Source of the DNA: Pseudalgibacter alginicilyticus
Lineage (GTDB): Bacteria > Bacteroidota > Bacteroidia > Flavobacteriales > Flavobacteriaceae
Direction: 5' to 3'
Assembly: GCF_001310225.1 (NCBI RefSeq)
Contig: NZ_CP012898.1
Location: 1,922,001-1,986,000, forward strand
Length of the DNA: 64,000 nucleotides
Below, one piece after another: positions 8,024-17,314 of this stretch (positions within the stretch are counted from its first letter, which is position 1; every line of letters begins with the position of its first letter). Under the pieces are notes generated by a model. It made no database searches, was not told where the DNA came from, and saw nothing but the letters and a program-made list of their open reading frames with translations. The translations under genes were made by a program, and so were the position numbers.

Positions 8024-9604
8024 ATGAAAAACATTCAAAACATCGGACTTGGTTTATTTTTAACAGGTCTTGCTATCTTTATTTCACTTATATTTTTAGG
8101 GAAATATGAACTCACTCCAAAATTATTTGATGAAATAATATCTCAAAAGGGTATTGAAAGCGAACTTTTTATTAATGATTTAAATGAAAATGTGGTTGGA
8201 AAAGAATTTTCAAGTCCTTTTTCATTTTCATCAAAAATTACCTCAGCAGTTAAAAATGCCAATACAATTCATGAGGAAAAAAAGGAATGGCATAAAAAAA
8301 TATGGAGTAAACCTCATAGTTTCGTTTATGAAATTGCAAAACAAGCTGGTACTGGAGTTATAAAAGAAAACAAATGGTTATTTTGGTGGCTTACTTTTGG
8401 CTTAAGTATTTTAGGTGCTTTATTATATATTATCCCAAATGTTATAATCTTAGGTCCACCAGGGATTAAAAACAATGGCATTTATCATAAAGCTGCTACC
8501 AATAGAGGATGGATTGGTTGGTCCGCTTTTGTGTTTTTAGTTAGCTTTTATTTGCTATTATATTTTCGTCCTGATTACATTGTTAATTGGAGCTATATTG
8601 TAGACCCTATTAGTTTAAATTTAAGTGGTCATTTAGCAAGTCAATGGTTTTTGTATGGCTTTTTATATTGCACCGTCATGATTGTCATGGCAGTACGAAT
8701 GTACATAAAGTACCGACATAATAAATACCAAATATTACGAACAACCTCAGTACTGTTTTTTCAAATTGTATTTGCATTTTTAATTCCTGAAATCCTTGTT
8801 CGTTTTGAAAAACCATGGTATGATTTTAAAAATGCATTTCCATTAGATTACGATTTCTTTTACAGTTGGAATTTAAATCAATTAATTGACAGCGGTGGAT
8901 TGGGACTCTTTATTTTAATTTGGGGTATTATTTTAACTTTAGTAGTTGTTCCTATTATGGTTTATTTCTTTGGAAAACGCTGGTACTGTTCTTGGGTTTG
9001 TGGTTGTGGTGGTTTAGCTGAAACCTTAGGTGACCCTTACAGACAATTGTCTGATAAATCATTAAATGCCTGGAAACTGGAACGCTGGTTGGTTCATGGT
9101 GTATTGGTATTTGTATTAATCATGACAGGGTTTACATTATATTCTTATTTTTCTGGAGCGCAAATGGTTATAGGTATTAAAACCCAAACCATCCAAGATA
9201 TTTATGGCCTTTTAATCGGTTCCTTTTTTGCTGGCGTTATTGGCACAGGCTTCTATCCTATTTTTGGAAATCGCGTTTGGTGCCGTTTCGGTTGTCCTCT
9301 TGCTGCTTATTTAGGTATTGTACAACGATTTAAATCACGATTCAGAATTACCACAAATGGAGGACAATGTATTTCCTGCGGTAATTGTTCAACGTATTGT
9401 GAACAAGGTATAGACGTGCGTGCTTATGCCCAAAAAGGTGAAAATATTATACGCGCTAGCTGTGTTGGCTGTGGTATCTGTAGCGCTGTTTGCCCAAGAG
9501 GTGTTTTAAAATTAGAAAATGGCCCTGAAGAAGGTCGTATTAATCCAACCGATATTTTATTAGGAAATGATGTAAATTTAATGGATTTGGTGAATAGAAA
9601 GTAG
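8024..9604 (+). CDS. Membrane-bound 4Fe-4S polyferredoxin (NapH/NosR/CcoG-like)
   Basis: A 526-residue integral membrane protein with an N-terminal anchor, an extracytoplasmic loop (about 35-115) and several later hydrophobic segments. Cysteines occur in four clusters: Cys322/326/328 (WYCSWVCGCGG), Cys420/424 (VWCRFGCP), and two classical 4Fe-4S motifs, Cys449/452/455/459 (CISCGNCSTYC) and Cys480/483/486/490 (CVGCGICSAVCP). The paired membrane CxxxC motifs followed by a ferredoxin module are characteristic of the NapH/NosR/CcoG group, which move electrons at the membrane. No nos, nap or cco gene is nearby; the only partner is the flavoprotein just upstream. Likely role: electron transfer between NAD(P)H or quinol and an unidentified acceptor (inference). 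Confidence 0.85.
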   Translation: MKNIQNIGLGLFLTGLAIFISLIFLGKYELTPKLFDEIISQKGIESELFINDLNENVVGKEFSSPFSFSSKITSAVKNANTIHEEKKEWHKKIWSKPHSFVYEIAKQAGTGVIKENKWLFWWLTFGLSILGALLYIIPNVIILGPPGIKNNGIYHKAATNRGWIGWSAFVFLVSFYLLLYFRPDYIVNWSYIVDPISLNLSGHLASQWFLYGFLYCTVMIVMAVRMYIKYRHNKYQILRTTSVLFFQIVFAFLIPEILVRFEKPWYDFKNAFPLDYDFFYSWNLNQLIDSGGLGLFILIWGIILTLVVVPIMVYFFGKRWYCSWVCGCGGLAETLGDPYRQLSDKSLNAWKLERWLVHGVLVFVLIMTGFTLYSYFSGAQMVIGIKTQTIQDIYGLLIGSFFAGVIGTGFYPIFGNRVWCRFGCPLAAYLGIVQRFKSRFRITTNGGQCISCGNCSTYCEQGIDVRAYAQKGENIIRASCVGCGICSAVCPRGVLKLENGPEEGRINPTDILLGNDVNLMDLVNRK

Positions 9605-9689
9605 TTTTTTAATCAATAAATCTCTATATTGTTTAGCTTAATAGTTGGCTTTTTAAATTTTAAAAGTTAAATCATTTAAAATAATGATT

Positions 9690-9697
9690 TAACTTTG
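9690..9697 (+). promoter_or_regulatory. Possible -7 box for the glycosyltransferase pair
   Basis: TAACTTTG fits TAnnTTTG and lies 38 bases before the start codon at 9736. No convincing TTTG lies 19 bases upstream, so the pair could also be read from the upstream operon. Confidence 0.45.
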
Positions 9698-9735
9698 TAT
9701 TACTAAAACAACCAAAACCAACTCACCGACTTTCA

Positions 9736-10428
9736 ATGACCAAAATAAAAGTCATCATTCCTGCATATAATGAAGCAGACTCTATAGCGCTTGTAATTCA
9801 AGATATCCCAAAAAATGTTGATGAAATAATTGTTATCAGTAATAATTCCTCCGATAACACTGAAATAAATGCAAAAAATGCTGGGGCAACTGTTTTAACA
9901 GAAATCAACAAAGGATATGGTTATGCTTGTTTAAAAGGCCTAGCATACATAGCGAACCAAAAAGAAAAACCAGACATTGTAGTTTTTTTAGATGGTGATT
10001 ATAGCGATTACCCACAAGAATTAACTAAAATTGTGTCCCCCATTATTCATAATAATGTAGATTTTGTAATTGGTGCAAGAACTAAAAAACTACGTGAAGC
10101 TGGCTCCATGACAATTCCTCAAATTTTCGGAAATTGGTTAGCTACCAATTTAATGCGTTTATTTTTCAATGCTAAATTTACAGACCTTGGTCCTTTTAGA
10201 GCAATAAAATACAACAAACTATTAAATCTCAGCATGACAGACAAAACCTATGGGTGGACTGTAGAGATGCAACTAAAGGTCTTAAAACACAAAATGACAT
10301 ACACCGAAATACCCGTAAATTATAGAAACAGAATTGGGGTGTCAAAAGTATCAGGAACTATAAAAGGTGCTATATTTGCAGGCATAAAGATATTGGGTTG
10401 GATTTTTAAATACAGCATTAAGAAATGA
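9736..10428 (+). CDS. Family 2 glycosyltransferase, DPM1/polyprenyl-phosphate sugar synthase type
   Basis: A 230-residue soluble or peripherally bound GT-A enzyme. IPAYNEADSI near the N-terminus is the nucleotide-sugar binding start, VVFLDGDYSDYP holds the Asp-x-Asp metal site, and the C-terminal half (RAIKYNKLL, GWTVEMQLK, EIPVNYRNRIG) follows the dolichol-phosphate-mannose/glucose synthase pattern. There are no C-terminal membrane helices. It likely loads a sugar onto a polyprenyl phosphate as a donor for a membrane glycosyltransferase. Its stop overlaps the start of the next glycosyltransferase by four bases (ATGA), so the two are translationally coupled. The sugar cannot be read from sequence. 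Confidence 0.85.
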   Translation: MTKIKVIIPAYNEADSIALVIQDIPKNVDEIIVISNNSSDNTEINAKNAGATVLTEINKGYGYACLKGLAYIANQKEKPDIVVFLDGDYSDYPQELTKIVSPIIHNNVDFVIGARTKKLREAGSMTIPQIFGNWLATNLMRLFFNAKFTDLGPFRAIKYNKLLNLSMTDKTYGWTVEMQLKVLKHKMTYTEIPVNYRNRIGVSKVSGTIKGAIFAGIKILGWIFKYSIKK

Positions 10429-11915
10429 TTTTACAAACTACGGTTATAATTATTTACACCATAGCATTAGTGCTTATATTCCTATACGCATTAGCACAAT
10501 TAAATCTGTTATCTAATTATTTATCATCCAAAAGGAAAAAAGACAATTCTCCTAAATTCAATTTATCAAATCCAAACGAAGTTCCTTACATTACAATTCA
10601 ACTACCTGTTTATAACGAAATGTATGTTATGGAGCGCTTGTTAGACAATATTGCTTTAATAGAATACCCAAAAGATAAATTGGAAATACAAGTGCTTGAC
10701 GATTCAACTGATGAAACCTTAGAAAGCACACGCCAACATATTGAAAGTATAAAAAAAACTGGAGTAAATATTCAACATATTACCAGAACAGACCGTTCGG
10801 GTTATAAAGCAGGTGCACTTAAAGAAGGTTTAAAAATTGCTAAAGGCGAATTTATAGCTATTTTTGATTCAGACTTCCTCCCACAACCAGATTGGTTAAA
10901 ACAAACGGTTCCATATTTTAAGGATAAAAAAATTGGAGTAGTACAAACCCGTTGGGGACATATTAATAGAAATTATTCCATCCTCACAAAAATTCAAGCT
11001 TTTGCTTTGGATGCCCATTTTACCTTAGAACAAACAGGCAGAAATAGCAAAGGACATTTTATCAATTTTAATGGCACCGCTGGCTTATGGCGAAAAACGT
11101 GTATTATTGATGCTGGCAATTGGGAAGGTGATACACTTACCGAAGACCTTGATTTAAGTTACCGTGCCCAATTAAAAAATTGGAAATTTAAATACCTAGA
11201 GGATGTAGAAACTCCCGCAGAGCTTCCTATAGTTATAAGTGCCGCTCGCTCACAACAATTTAGATGGAACAAGGGTGGTGCTGAAAACTTTAAAAAAATG
11301 CTTAAACGTGTTATAAATAGTAAAAACATATCTACTAAAACCAAAGTTCATGGATTACTTCATTTATTGAATAGCACCATGTTTTTAAACGTTCTTATTG
11401 TTGGTGTTTTAAGTATCCCCATGCTATATATAAAGAATGAATATGCACATTTAAGACCTTATTTTTATGTTATGAGCTTCTTTGTTTTAAGTAGTATCAT
11501 ATTTTTTATCTGTTATTGGTTCATGTATAAAAATGTGTATGGTGGCGGATTTAAAAATTTCATAAAATATATTGGTCTCTTTTTTGTGTTCTTCTCAATA
11601 GCTATGGGATTTTCACTTCATAACTCCATTGCTGTATTAGAAGGCCATTTAGGAAAAAAATCTGAATTTGTACGCACTCCAAAATTTAACATTAGCAAAT
11701 ACAAAGACAACTGGAAAACCAATAAATACATTAAAAAAAGTATATCTATAAATGTGGTATTCGAAGGTTTACTCATGCTCTATTTTGCATTTGGCATGTA
11801 CAGTGCTTTTATCGTAGGCAATCAAGGTGGCGATTTTGGACTTTTCCCTTTCCACCTCATGTTATTTATAGGTTTTGGGTATGTATTTTTTAAATCCATA
11901 ACGTCAAAAGCCTAA
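10425..11915 (+). CDS. Processive family 2 glycosyltransferase, cellulose-synthase-like membrane protein
   Basis: A 496-residue enzyme with one N-terminal membrane helix (about 4-28), a cytoplasmic GT-A domain and about four C-terminal helices (from about 315 on). The processive-synthase signature is complete: Asp92/93 (VLDDSTDE), Asp148/150 (FDSDFLP), the TED base region at 239-241 and QQFRW at 277-281. Closest general relatives are CslA-like glucomannan synthases and other bacterial beta-glycan synthases. Coupling to the DPM1-like gene suggests a shared glycan, possibly a cell-surface polymer or glycolipid. No bcsB-, bcsC- or PilZ-like partner is present, which argues against classical cellulose export. 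Confidence 0.85.
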   Translation: MILQTTVIIIYTIALVLIFLYALAQLNLLSNYLSSKRKKDNSPKFNLSNPNEVPYITIQLPVYNEMYVMERLLDNIALIEYPKDKLEIQVLDDSTDETLESTRQHIESIKKTGVNIQHITRTDRSGYKAGALKEGLKIAKGEFIAIFDSDFLPQPDWLKQTVPYFKDKKIGVVQTRWGHINRNYSILTKIQAFALDAHFTLEQTGRNSKGHFINFNGTAGLWRKTCIIDAGNWEGDTLTEDLDLSYRAQLKNWKFKYLEDVETPAELPIVISAARSQQFRWNKGGAENFKKMLKRVINSKNISTKTKVHGLLHLLNSTMFLNVLIVGVLSIPMLYIKNEYAHLRPYFYVMSFFVLSSIIFFICYWFMYKNVYGGGFKNFIKYIGLFFVFFSIAMGFSLHNSIAVLEGHLGKKSEFVRTPKFNISKYKDNWKTNKYIKKSISINVVFEGLLMLYFAFGMYSAFIVGNQGGDFGLFPFHLMLFIGFGYVFFKSITSKA

Positions 11916-11975
11916 TTATTAATTAAAAAGTAAAAAGGATATATTTTTCTTATTTAAATACTTCAGAAAATTTCG

Positions 11976-12084
11976 ACTCACAAACAAATTAAAAGAAAAC
12001 TACTGCTATTATTAAGGTCTTAATTTAATGTGTAAATTTTCAAATTAACCACAACAAACTCCCCTAATTTGTGAGTGTTTTTTT
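11976..12084 (+). terminator. Long-range stem followed by a T run (terminator or small structured RNA)
   Basis: ACTCACAAA (11976-11984) is the exact complement of TTTGTGAGT (12068-12076), which is followed after one G by eight T. Between them lie two small hairpins, ATTAAG-GT-CTTAAT and AATTT-TC-AAATT. A stem closed around 83 bases and ending in a T tract fits a branched terminator for the glycosyltransferase pair or an independent small RNA. The rest of the gap up to meaB (12183) holds only the -7 box described next. Confidence 0.4.
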
Positions 12085-12128
12085 TGTAAAAATCAAACCT
12101 TTATTTAGGTGTTTTTTTTCATAATAAG

Positions 12129-12136
12129 TATCTTTG
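12129..12136 (+). promoter_or_regulatory. Probable -7 box of meaB
   Basis: TATCTTTG matches TAnnTTTG 46 bases before the meaB start. TTTAGG lies roughly where the -33 box should be, a poor match. Confidence 0.5.
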
Positions 12137-12182
12137 TTAGAACAACAAGCAATCATAAATTTGCTATTGTTACTTACCAAAA

Positions 12183-13205
12183 ATGAAAAACTACAGACCC
12201 AAAAACAGATTAACATCCAAAGCATATATTGATGGTATTTTAGAAGGTGATAGAGTAATCCTTTCTAGAGCCATTACCATTATTGAGAGTAATCTGGAAA
12301 GTGATAAAGCATTAGCTAAAGAAATCATCCAAGCCATCTTACCAGTTTCTGGAAACTCTATAAGAATTGGAATAACAGGCGTACCCGGTGTAGGTAAAAG
12401 TACTTTTATTGAAGCGTTTGGAAAATATTTAATTACTAAAGGGCATAAAGTTGCCATTCTATCTATAGATCCTAGTAGTCAGCGTTCCAAAGGGAGTATT
12501 CTTGGTGATAAAACGCGTATGGAAGAACTTAGTAATTTAGAAAATGCTTATATAAGACCATCCTCCTCTGGCGAAACATTAGGTGGTGTTGCTAATAAAA
12601 CCGCTGAAACCATGTTACTATGCGAAGCTTCAGGTTATGATGTAATATTAATTGAAACGGTAGGTGTTGGTCAATCTGAAACTGCTGTGCATGGTATGAC
12701 GGATTTCTTTTTATTGCTTATGCTTTCTGGTGCGGGTGATGAACTTCAAGGCATAAAAAAAGGTATCATGGAAATGGCAGATATGGTGGTTATCAATAAA
12801 GCTGATGGAGACAACATACGAAATAGTGAATTGGCTCGATTGCAATATCAAAATGCATTACACATATTCCCCCAATCAGAATCAGGTTGGACTCCCGTTG
12901 TTACAAAAGCATCCTCTATCAAAAACACTGGAATTGATACCGTTTGGGATGAAGTTTTAAAATACAAAAAACTGGTATTAGAAAACGGTTACTTTGAAAA
13001 AAATAGAAACAAACAAAATATACGTTGGATGTACAATAACATAAATGATGCATTAAAACAATTATTTTATGGTTCTGCGAATATTAAACAAAAACTTTTA
13101 GATTTAGAAAATAGTGTTGTTTCTTCTGAAATATCACCCGTAAAAGCAGCACAAACTATTATGGAATCCTTCAAAAAACATCTCACTAATACTACTTCTA
13201 AATAA
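12183..13205 (+). CDS. meaB: Methylmalonyl-CoA mutase-associated GTPase MeaB
   Basis: A 340-residue P-loop G3E GTPase that gates cofactor loading and protects or reactivates the adenosylcobalamin-dependent methylmalonyl-CoA mutase. Walker A is GVPGVGKS (66-73); DPSSQRSKGSILGDKTRM and ETVGVGQSE are the family switch segments; VVINKADGDN is the guanine-recognition NKxD. It converges on mutB, its client, across a shared terminator rather than sitting in the mut operon, so the two could be regulated separately. It belongs to the group formerly called ArgK/LAO ATPases, but the adjacent mutase makes MeaB the right name. Confidence 0.93.
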   Translation: MKNYRPKNRLTSKAYIDGILEGDRVILSRAITIIESNLESDKALAKEIIQAILPVSGNSIRIGITGVPGVGKSTFIEAFGKYLITKGHKVAILSIDPSSQRSKGSILGDKTRMEELSNLENAYIRPSSSGETLGGVANKTAETMLLCEASGYDVILIETVGVGQSETAVHGMTDFFLLLMLSGAGDELQGIKKGIMEMADMVVINKADGDNIRNSELARLQYQNALHIFPQSESGWTPVVTKASSIKNTGIDTVWDEVLKYKKLVLENGYFEKNRNKQNIRWMYNNINDALKQLFYGSANIKQKLLDLENSVVSSEISPVKAAQTIMESFKKHLTNTTSK

Positions 13206-13206
13206 A

Positions 13207-13247
13207 AAAAACTCCAAACTGTAATATAAAATACAGATGGAGTTTTT
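13207..13247 (+). terminator. Bidirectional terminator between meaB and mutB
   Basis: AAAAACTCC (13207-13215) pairs with GGAGTTTTT (13239-13247); an inner CTGTA/TACAG stem extends it. A and T runs on the two sides allow termination in both directions. Confidence 0.8.
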
Positions 13248-13268
13248 CGTGTTGAACAAGTTTTGCTA

Positions 13269-15425
13269 TTAATTTTGTTCCAAATATTTTTCCATTATTG
13301 AAATAGCTGCCTTAGAAATAACTGTTCCTGGACCAAAAATGGCTGCTACTTTACGTTCCAATAGATAGTTATAATCTTGTTCAGGAATAACACCTCCAGC
13401 AAACACTAATATATCTGGACGCCCTAATTTTTCTAACTCATCAATTAATTGTGGAATTAAGGTTTTATGACCCGCTGCTAAACTAGAAGCACCTACAAAA
13501 TGTACATCATTTTCAATAGCTTGTTTTGCAACCTCTTCGGGTGTTTGAAACAAAGGCCCCATATCAACGTCAAAACCTAAATCGGCAAAACTGGAAGCTA
13601 CAACTTTAGCACCTCTATCATGTCCATCTTGTCCCATTTTCCCTATCATAACACGTGGACGACGACCTTCAATTTCAGCAAATTTATCAGCAAGTTGTTG
13701 AGCTTTTTCAAAAGTACTATCGTTGCTAACTTCTTTTCCATAAACGCCACTTATTAGTTTTGTATTAGCTTTATGGCGTCCAAAATGAACTTCTAATGCA
13801 TCTGAAATCTCACCTAATGTTGCAAAATTTTCCGCAGCAATGACTGCCAACTCTAATAAATTACCTTTCCCAGTATCTGCACATTCTGATAATGCTTTTA
13901 AATTTTCAGTAACTAAATCTTGATTTCTATTTGCTTTTAATTTATTCAAGCGTTCAATTTGAGAATTTCTAACCGCGGTATTATCTACCTCTAAAATCTC
14001 AATATTTGATTTTTCATCAGTTTTAAATTTATTAACCCCAACTAAAATATCTTGTCCAGAATCCAATCGCGCTTGCTTTCTTGCAGAGGCTTCCTCAATA
14101 CGCATTTTAGGAACACCTGTTTCAATAGCTTTAGCCATGCCTCCCAACTCTTCAACTTCTTCAATTAGTGCCCAAGCTTTTTTAGCTATTTCTTTGGTAA
14201 GATATTCAACATAATATGAACCAGCCCAAGGGTCTACTGCTTTAGTTATCTGGGTTTCATCTTGGATATAAATTTGCGTATTCCTAGCAATTCTGGCCGA
14301 AAAATCAGTTGGTAAAGCAATAGCCTCATCCAGTGCATTGGTATGTAAAGATTGAGTACCTCCTAACCCTGCAGCCATAGCTTCAATACATGTTCTTGCC
14401 ACATTATTAAAAGGGTCTTGCTCACTCAAACTCCAACCTGAAGTTTGACTATGTGTACGCAATGCCATTGATTTTGGGTTTTGAGGATTGAATTGTTTTA
14501 TGATTTTTGCCCATAACATACGAGCTGCTCGCATTTTGGCTATTTCCATAAAATGATTCATCCCTACTGCCCAGAAAAATGATAGTCTAGGTGCAAATTC
14601 ATCAATTTTTAAACCAGATGCCAGACCTGTGCGAATATATTCCAAACCATCTGCCAAGGTATATGCTAACTCAATATCTGCTGTAGCTCCAGCTTCCTGC
14701 ATATGATACCCACTAATTGAAATTGAATTAAACTTTGGCATATATTTAGTTGTATACTCAAAAATATCACCAATAATTTTCATAGAAGGTAATGGTGGAT
14801 ATATGTATGTATTACGCACCATAAACTCTTTTAATATATCATTTTGAATCGTGCCACTTAATTGATTCAATGCAACACCTTGTTTTTTAGCGGCCGCTAT
14901 ATAAAAAGCCATAATAGGTAATACAGCACCGTTCATAGTCATGGAAACAGACATTTTATCTAATGGAATTTGGTCAAATAAAATTTCCATATCCAATATA
15001 GAATCAATAGCAACTCCTGCCTTTCCTACGTCGCCAGTAACGCGTGGGTGATCTGAATCATATCCACGATGTGTTGCTAAATCAAATGCAACAGAAAGAC
15101 CTTTTTGTCCTGCAGCTAAATTTCTTCTGTAAAAAGCATTGGATGCTTCTGCTGTTGAAAACCCTGCATATTGACGAATGGTCCATGGTCTGGTAACGTA
15201 CATGGTACTGTATGGTCCTCTAGTAAACGGAGGCAATCCAGCTGTAAAGTTTAAATGCTCTGCATCTTTTATATCATTTTTTGAAAAACTCTTTTTTACT
15301 GGAATTCCCTCAGGCGTATTCCATACCTCTTGACTATTTATAGGAGCAACGGTTTGTGACTTAGCTGATCCTAAATTTATATCTGAAAAATCTGGCTTCA
15401 TATCTTTATTTTTATTATTCATCAT
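13269..15425 (-). CDS. mutB: Methylmalonyl-CoA mutase, large (catalytic) subunit
   Basis: Interconverts succinyl-CoA and (R)-methylmalonyl-CoA with adenosylcobalamin. The 718 residues comprise an N-terminal TIM-barrel substrate domain ([20 protein letters not shown] and the [14 protein letters not shown] segment) and a C-terminal B12 domain with the base-off motif [11 protein letters not shown], in which His602 is the lower axial cobalt ligand. Length and motifs are normal. It is the last gene of the leftward methylmalonyl-CoA operon, 41 bases after mutA, and ends at the terminator shared with meaB. Confidence 0.96.
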   Translation of the reverse strand: MMNNKNKDMKPDFSDINLGSAKSQTVAPINSQEVWNTPEGIPVKKSFSKNDIKDAEHLNFTAGLPPFTRGPYSTMYVTRPWTIRQYAGFSTAEASNAFYRRNLAAGQKGLSVAFDLATHRGYDSDHPRVTGDVGKAGVAIDSILDMEILFDQIPLDKMSVSMTMNGAVLPIMAFYIAAAKKQGVALNQLSGTIQNDILKEFMVRNTYIYPPLPSMKIIGDIFEYTTKYMPKFNSISISGYHMQEAGATADIELAYTLADGLEYIRTGLASGLKIDEFAPRLSFFWAVGMNHFMEIAKMRAARMLWAKIIKQFNPQNPKSMALRTHSQTSGWSLSEQDPFNNVARTCIEAMAAGLGGTQSLHTNALDEAIALPTDFSARIARNTQIYIQDETQITKAVDPWAGSYYVEYLTKEIAKKAWALIEEVEELGGMAKAIETGVPKMRIEEASARKQARLDSGQDILVGVNKFKTDEKSNIEILEVDNTAVRNSQIERLNKLKANRNQDLVTENLKALSECADTGKGNLLELAVIAAENFATLGEISDALEVHFGRHKANTKLISGVYGKEVSNDSTFEKAQQLADKFAEIEGRRPRVMIGKMGQDGHDRGAKVVASSFADLGFDVDMGPLFQTPEEVAKQAIENDVHFVGASSLAAGHKTLIPQLIDELEKLGRPDILVFAGGVIPEQDYNYLLERKVAAIFGPGTVISKAAISIMEKYLEQN

Positions 15426-15466
15426 CCCGACACATCCCGGGAATACTTACTATTGCTAAAGCGAAG

Positions 15467-17284
15467 TTAAACCTCTAATACTTTATATTTTTTCTGAATT
15501 TTTTTATGAATATTAGAAAGGGTTACAATAACATCTGATCTTAAATTAATGCATCCATCCAATCCTGCTTGTTTTAAAGCATCCATTAAATGTTCTGGAT
15601 TTCCTGCCAATAGCAGCACTTTATCTTGATTAATGTTTCTAAACGTTTTAACAAAATCTAATGCACTCTCATCATAATCAGGATCCGAGCTACACATGAT
15701 TACCACATCTGCATCTAAATTTGCGCTTTCTTTGGCTGCGATATCTGCATTATCATAACTTTTTTCCTCTAAAACATTAAAGCCACTTACACCAATAAAA
15801 TCGTATGAAAATGCCGCTCGAGCTTTACGCATGGTTAAATTCCCAAAGCTTGAAAGTGCAACCACGGGGCGTTTATTTGTTTTTTCTACCAATTGTTCTG
15901 TTACCTTTCTGACTGCTTCAATTTCTAATGATGCACGTCGTGGTATCAACACTTTAGAGTTTTCAAAAACATCTGCTGAAAGTATCTCTGAAGCTACAGT
16001 TTCCATAAGATTTGGATATTTATTTACTCCAACCATTGGCAACCTTCTTTGACTTATCAATTTTATTTTTTTCTGACGTATTTCAGCAATTTGTTCTTGA
16101 ATCAATCCGTTTTCAAATGCCTTATAGAATCCCCCATGCTTTTCAATTTCTTTAAAAAGTTCTAAAGCATTTTTTGCGATTTCAGTACTTACTTCCTCAA
16201 TATAATAAGCGCCATCTACTGGATTGGCAACTTTCCCAAAATAAGATTCTTCTTTTAAAATAGTTGCTATATTGTTTGCTATTCTATTTGAAAAATCAGA
16301 AGCTTTATTAAACTCTTTATCATAAGCATCAATTAAAACACCTTCTACATTTCCTAAAATAGCAGACATAGTTTCAGTGGTAGCTCGCAACAAATTAGTA
16401 TGTGCATCTGTAACCGATTTACTCCAAACCGATGTTTTAGCGGTTAAAGTATGGTTAAATTCAGAAACACTATACTTGTTTGCTACTTCATGAAGCAAAC
16501 TATTAAAAGCTCTAAACTTTCCTATCTCAACAAAATACTCAGACCCAATAGCTAATTGAACATGTAAGTTATTAAAAATAGTTTCTACAGACATATCCCT
16601 ACGTTCATAACGCTCTATAAGGTAAACTAAAGCGTTTAATGTATAGGCTACTTCTTGTACTTGATTGCCCCCAGCATCTAAAAAAGTGGTTCCTGATAGG
16701 GTAATTACTTTAAAATTAGGATAAGCTTCCGCCAATTTTAAAAGATAATAACCTGTATCAAATTTATAGGTTTCTAATTTGGCCGTTTTTGTATAATTAG
16801 CAATAACCTTTAAATCAAAATAGCCTCTAAGATTTTTAGGATTGCTGATATTCTGTACTGCGAAATCGAAAAAATCTTTTGCAAACTCAACTTCATTTTC
16901 GTACAAAATAAACGAAACTGCAATTTTATCTAAATTAACATCTTTTAGAAATTGAGTGGCAGTAATAGATTCTGTTACATCAAAAAGTAAACCTGTTACC
17001 CCTTCATCAATCGCTTTTAACGCTAATTTATTAGCGCTTGCTGCGGATTGAACAGGTATGCTTCGGTAATTTATTAAGGCTTGCGAATTCTCGCCTGTAT
17101 TGCTTAAGTTATGAATCGAATCTTCAGTATTGTAAAAAGGTGCTATATTAATACCGCTTAAGTTTTTCCAAACCAATTTTCTATCAAAATCTTCTCCTTT
17201 CAAATCTATGGTCACTCTTTCCTTCCAATCCTGTTTTGACACGGGATTAAAGTCTGAAAAAAGTGTTTTATTTTTAGTACTCAT
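15467..17284 (-). CDS. mutA: Methylmalonyl-CoA mutase, small (structural) subunit
   Basis: A 605-residue paralogue of mutB and its heterodimer partner. It keeps the barrel fold (for example ANPVDGAYYIEEVSTEIA, GGNQVQEVAYTLNALVYLIE) and a cobalamin-like C-terminal domain, but the DxHxxG cobalt-ligand motif is replaced (SSFGNLTMRKARAAF), as is usual for small subunits. It therefore should not bind cofactor productively. It lies 30 bases after the CoA-transferase gene in the same operon. Confidence 0.93.
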   Translation of the reverse strand: MSTKNKTLFSDFNPVSKQDWKERVTIDLKGEDFDRKLVWKNLSGINIAPFYNTEDSIHNLSNTGENSQALINYRSIPVQSAASANKLALKAIDEGVTGLLFDVTESITATQFLKDVNLDKIAVSFILYENEVEFAKDFFDFAVQNISNPKNLRGYFDLKVIANYTKTAKLETYKFDTGYYLLKLAEAYPNFKVITLSGTTFLDAGGNQVQEVAYTLNALVYLIERYERRDMSVETIFNNLHVQLAIGSEYFVEIGKFRAFNSLLHEVANKYSVSEFNHTLTAKTSVWSKSVTDAHTNLLRATTETMSAILGNVEGVLIDAYDKEFNKASDFSNRIANNIATILKEESYFGKVANPVDGAYYIEEVSTEIAKNALELFKEIEKHGGFYKAFENGLIQEQIAEIRQKKIKLISQRRLPMVGVNKYPNLMETVASEILSADVFENSKVLIPRRASLEIEAVRKVTEQLVEKTNKRPVVALSSFGNLTMRKARAAFSYDFIGVSGFNVLEEKSYDNADIAAKESANLDADVVIMCSSDPDYDESALDFVKTFRNINQDKVLLLAGNPEHLMDALKQAGLDGCINLRSDVIVTLSNIHKKIQKKYKVLEV

Positions 17285-17314
17285 CTTATTAAAATTTAAG
17301 TGACTCTTTATTAA

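Noticed and set aside
15426-15466. CCCGACACATCCCGGGA in the mutA-mutB gap as an operator or hairpin
   Set aside because: Short, with only a 6-bp CCCGGG palindrome; no extended structure or conserved site recognised.
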